A stretch of 64,000 bases of DNA, from NCBI RefSeq assembly GCF_900110945.1, contig NZ_FOFL01000004.1, positions 272,685 through 336,684 on the forward strand. Direction: 5' to 3'. The notes beneath the pieces are model-generated. The model was given only the letters and a program-made list of their open reading frames with translations, was not told the DNA's origin and did not search any database. The position numbers were made by a program, and so were the translations under genes. Every line of letters begins with the position of its first letter. Position 1 is the first letter of the stretch. Source of the stretch: Devosia sp. YR412 (GTDB taxonomy: Bacteria; Pseudomonadota; Alphaproteobacteria; Rhizobiales; Devosiaceae). Of this stretch, positions 62,212 through 64,000 are shown piece by piece.

Positions 62212-63639
62212 ATGAGCAAACTGATTGTCCCCGTCATTCTGGCAGGCGGCCAGGGAACCCGGCTCTGGCCCATGTCGCGCGCCGCGCGGCCAAAACAGTT
62301 CCTGCCGCTGACCGGCCCGACCAGCCTGTTCCAGAACACGCTGACGCGCGTTACCAATGCCGAGGTCTATGCTCCGGCCGTGGTCGTTACCAATGCCGAC
62401 TACCGCTTCATCGTCGCTGAACAGGCGGCCGAGTTGGACTTGGCGCTCTCCGGCATCCTGCTTGAGCCGGTGGCCCGCAACACCGCCGTGGCTATTGCTG
62501 CTGCCGCCGCCTTCGTCAGCGACCGCTTCGGCCCCGATGCCGTGCTGCACATCCTGCCCTCCGACCATGACGTCACCGCCGGCGACGGCTATTGGCTGGC
62601 GTTGCGCGAAGCACTGGCCGCTGCATCGAATGGCGAGCTCGTCACCTTCGGCATCAAGCCGACCCATCCCGAAACCGGCTTCGGCTATATCCAGTCCGAA
62701 GCCTCGGTCGGCGCCGGCGTGCGCCCGGTGCAGCGTTTCGTCGAAAAGCCCAATGCTGAACGCGCCGCCCAGATGCTGGCCGAGGGCGGCTATTTCTGGA
62801 ACTCCGGCATGTTTATGATCGGCGCGGAAAGCTTCCTGCGCGAATGCGAGACACTGGCGCCGGAAACGCTGAATGCCGCCCGCGGCGCCGTCTCCAAGGC
62901 CAAGTCCGACCTCGACTTCATCCGCCTCGATGAAATAGCCTTTGCCACCGCACCGAATATTTCGGTCGACTATGCGATTTTTGAAAAGACCGCCAAGGCT
63001 GCCGTCGTCGCCGTCGACTTCGGCTGGTCGGACCTCGGCAGCTGGGACGCGGTCTGGAAGGGCGCTGCGCGCGACGCGTCCGAGAACCTGACCCAGGGCA
63101 ATGTCACGCTCGACAATGTCACCAATTCGCTGATCGTCACCGATCACGCCCATGTCGCCGTCAATGGCCTAGATGACATCGCCGTCGTCGCCACCAATGA
63201 CGCCGTCTATGTCGGTCGTCTTTCTGAGGCCCAGAAGGTCGGCGCCATGGTCAAGGTGCTGCGCGCCGGCAAGGACACGGTGGGCCTCACCGAAATCCAC
63301 AAGACGGCCTATCGTCCCTGGGGCGGTTACGCTTCCGTGCTCAATGGCGACCGCTTCCAGGTCAAGCGCCTCTTCGTCAAGCCCGGCAAGAAGCTGAGCC
63401 TCCAGAAGCATCACCACCGCGCCGAGCACTGGATCGTGGTGCGCGGCACCGCCGAAGTCACCGTCGATGGCACCATCACCACGCTGAGTGAAAACCAGTC
63501 GATCTACCTGCCGCTCGGCTGCGTGCATCGCCTGGCCAATCCGGGCAAGATCGAGCTGGAACTGATCGAAGTTCAGACCGGCTCCTATCTCGGCGAAGAC
63601 GACATTATCCGTATCGAAGACGAGTTCGGCCGCGCCTGA
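62212..63639 (+). CDS. manC: Mannose-1-phosphate guanylyltransferase / mannose-6-phosphate isomerase
   Basis: A 475-residue bifunctional type II enzyme. The nucleotidyltransferase domain has [20 protein letters not shown] with the signature GXGTRLWP, and [10 protein letters not shown]. The C-terminal cupin (about 350-470) carries [19 protein letters not shown] with the metal-binding His residues of the isomerase. GDP-mannose made here feeds exopolysaccharide, LPS or fucose synthesis. The ATG at 62212 is chosen, as the family motif follows after eight residues; a frame from 62134 adds unlikely sequence. galU starts 29 bases later, so they are probably one operon. Confidence 0.93.
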   Translation: MSKLIVPVILAGGQGTRLWPMSRAARPKQFLPLTGPTSLFQNTLTRVTNAEVYAPAVVVTNADYRFIVAEQAAELDLALSGILLEPVARNTAVAIAAAAAFVSDRFGPDAVLHILPSDHDVTAGDGYWLALREALAAASNGELVTFGIKPTHPETGFGYIQSEASVGAGVRPVQRFVEKPNAERAAQMLAEGGYFWNSGMFMIGAESFLRECETLAPETLNAARGAVSKAKSDLDFIRLDEIAFATAPNISVDYAIFEKTAKAAVVAVDFGWSDLGSWDAVWKGAARDASENLTQGNVTLDNVTNSLIVTDHAHVAVNGLDDIAVVATNDAVYVGRLSEAQKVGAMVKVLRAGKDTVGLTEIHKTAYRPWGGYASVLNGDRFQVKRLFVKPGKKLSLQKHHHRAEHWIVVRGTAEVTVDGTITTLSENQSIYLPLGCVHRLANPGKIELELIEVQTGSYLGEDDIIRIEDEFGRA

Positions 63640-63668
63640 TCAGGCAGCTGTATGAAGGGGTGCAAGCT

Positions 63669-64000
63669 ATGACGTCCACCAAGCGCGTGAGAACCGCCGT
63701 ATTTCCCGTTGCCGGTCTGGGGACCCGTTTCCTGCCGGCCACAAAGGCTTTGCCCAAGGAAATGCTGACGGTCGTCGACCGGCCGCTGATCCAATATGCC
63801 GTTGATGAAGCCCGCGAAGCCGGGATCGAGCATTTCGTCTTCGTCACCGGCCGCAACAAGGGCGTCATCGAAGACCATTTCGATCGCCAGTTCGAGCTGG
63901 AAACCACGCTGGAAGTCCGCGGCAAGACCCAGGCACTGCAGTCGCTGCGCCAGGATCTCCCCTCGGCTGGTCGCACCAGCTTCACCCGCCAGCAGGAACC
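63669..64000 (+). CDS. galU: UTP-glucose-1-phosphate uridylyltransferase (5' part)
   Basis: The first 110 residues of GalU, running off the right edge. I translated it directly: [20 protein letters not shown] is the GXGTRxLP nucleotide-binding motif, followed by [20 protein letters not shown] and [15 protein letters not shown], all characteristic of GalU. It makes UDP-glucose for polysaccharides, and so fits with the preceding GDP-mannose gene. The start is the ATG at 63669. Confidence 0.93.
   Translation, partial: MTSTKRVRTAVFPVAGLGTRFLPATKALPKEMLTVVDRPLIQYAVDEAREAGIEHFVFVTGRNKGVIEDHFDRQFELETTLEVRGKTQALQSLRQDLPSAGRTSFTRQQE

Overview
The window reads as a chromosomal segment of a high-GC alphaproteobacterium of the order Hyphomicrobiales, plausibly a Devosia-like genus; this is inferred from gene content, not from a database search. 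Pointers are the complete alphaproteobacterial str-S10-spc-alpha ribosomal supercluster, an ATP12-type F1-ATPase chaperone gene in a crcB-rluC-HAD operon, a single-domain sugar ABC ATPase, a class III glutathione-dependent formaldehyde dehydrogenase, and short-form adenylate kinase. No insertion sequence, prophage, CRISPR array or rRNA was seen.

Layout. 1-4 kb: the end of cysW (sulfate permease), a phytanoyl-CoA dioxygenase-like gene divergent from an AraC regulator, then folP-folB-folK. 4-7 kb, minus strand: an overlapping chain crcB-rluC-HAD phosphatase-ATP12. 7-13 kb: a DUF2147 protein, rarA, a small secreted protein with a possible tube-fold C-terminus, a DegP/DegQ-type protease, a group IV ornithine/lysine decarboxylase, a P-loop kinase and a VOC protein. 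13.3-45 kb is almost entirely minus-strand translation and transcription machinery: secE-nusG-rplKA, rplJL, rpoBC, rpsL-rpsG-fusA-tuf, then rpsJ through rplQ. One plus-strand gene (YbjN-like, 32.2 kb) sits between rpoC and rpsL. 45-53 kb is a mixed region with three plus-strand genes (unknown, PilZ, HtrL/YibB-like), tRNA-Trp, a MAPEG protein, tRNA-Gly, a CHASE4-like/GGDEF/EAL protein, an MFS transporter, a small protein and tRNA-Tyr. 52.7-57.3 kb: rlmB, an unknown acidic protein, a polysaccharide deacetylase lipoprotein, a YaiI-type protein, frmA/adhC and a DUF1345 membrane protein. 57.3-62 kb: a xylose-type ABC transporter (xylF-xylH-xylG) divergent from a ROK regulator with a palindromic operator candidate between them. 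62.2-64 kb: mannose-1-phosphate guanylyltransferase and the start of galU, which make nucleotide sugars for surface polysaccharide.

How the parts work together. The ribosomal cluster looks divided into several transcription units. There are good sigma70-type promoters upstream of rpsL, rpsM and secE, a weaker one before secY, and intrinsic-terminator-like hairpins after rplO, rplQ, rplL, rplA and rpoC and in the rpsL leader. The most notable coding observation is ribosomal protein S12 with arginine at residue 88, where lysine is usual; K88R is a known streptomycin-resistance substitution in other bacteria. I did not find a clearly new multi-gene system. The best leads are S12 Arg88, the hairpin-rich rpsL leader, the early secE hairpin, the genes between tRNA-Trp and secE, and the secreted tube-fold candidate.
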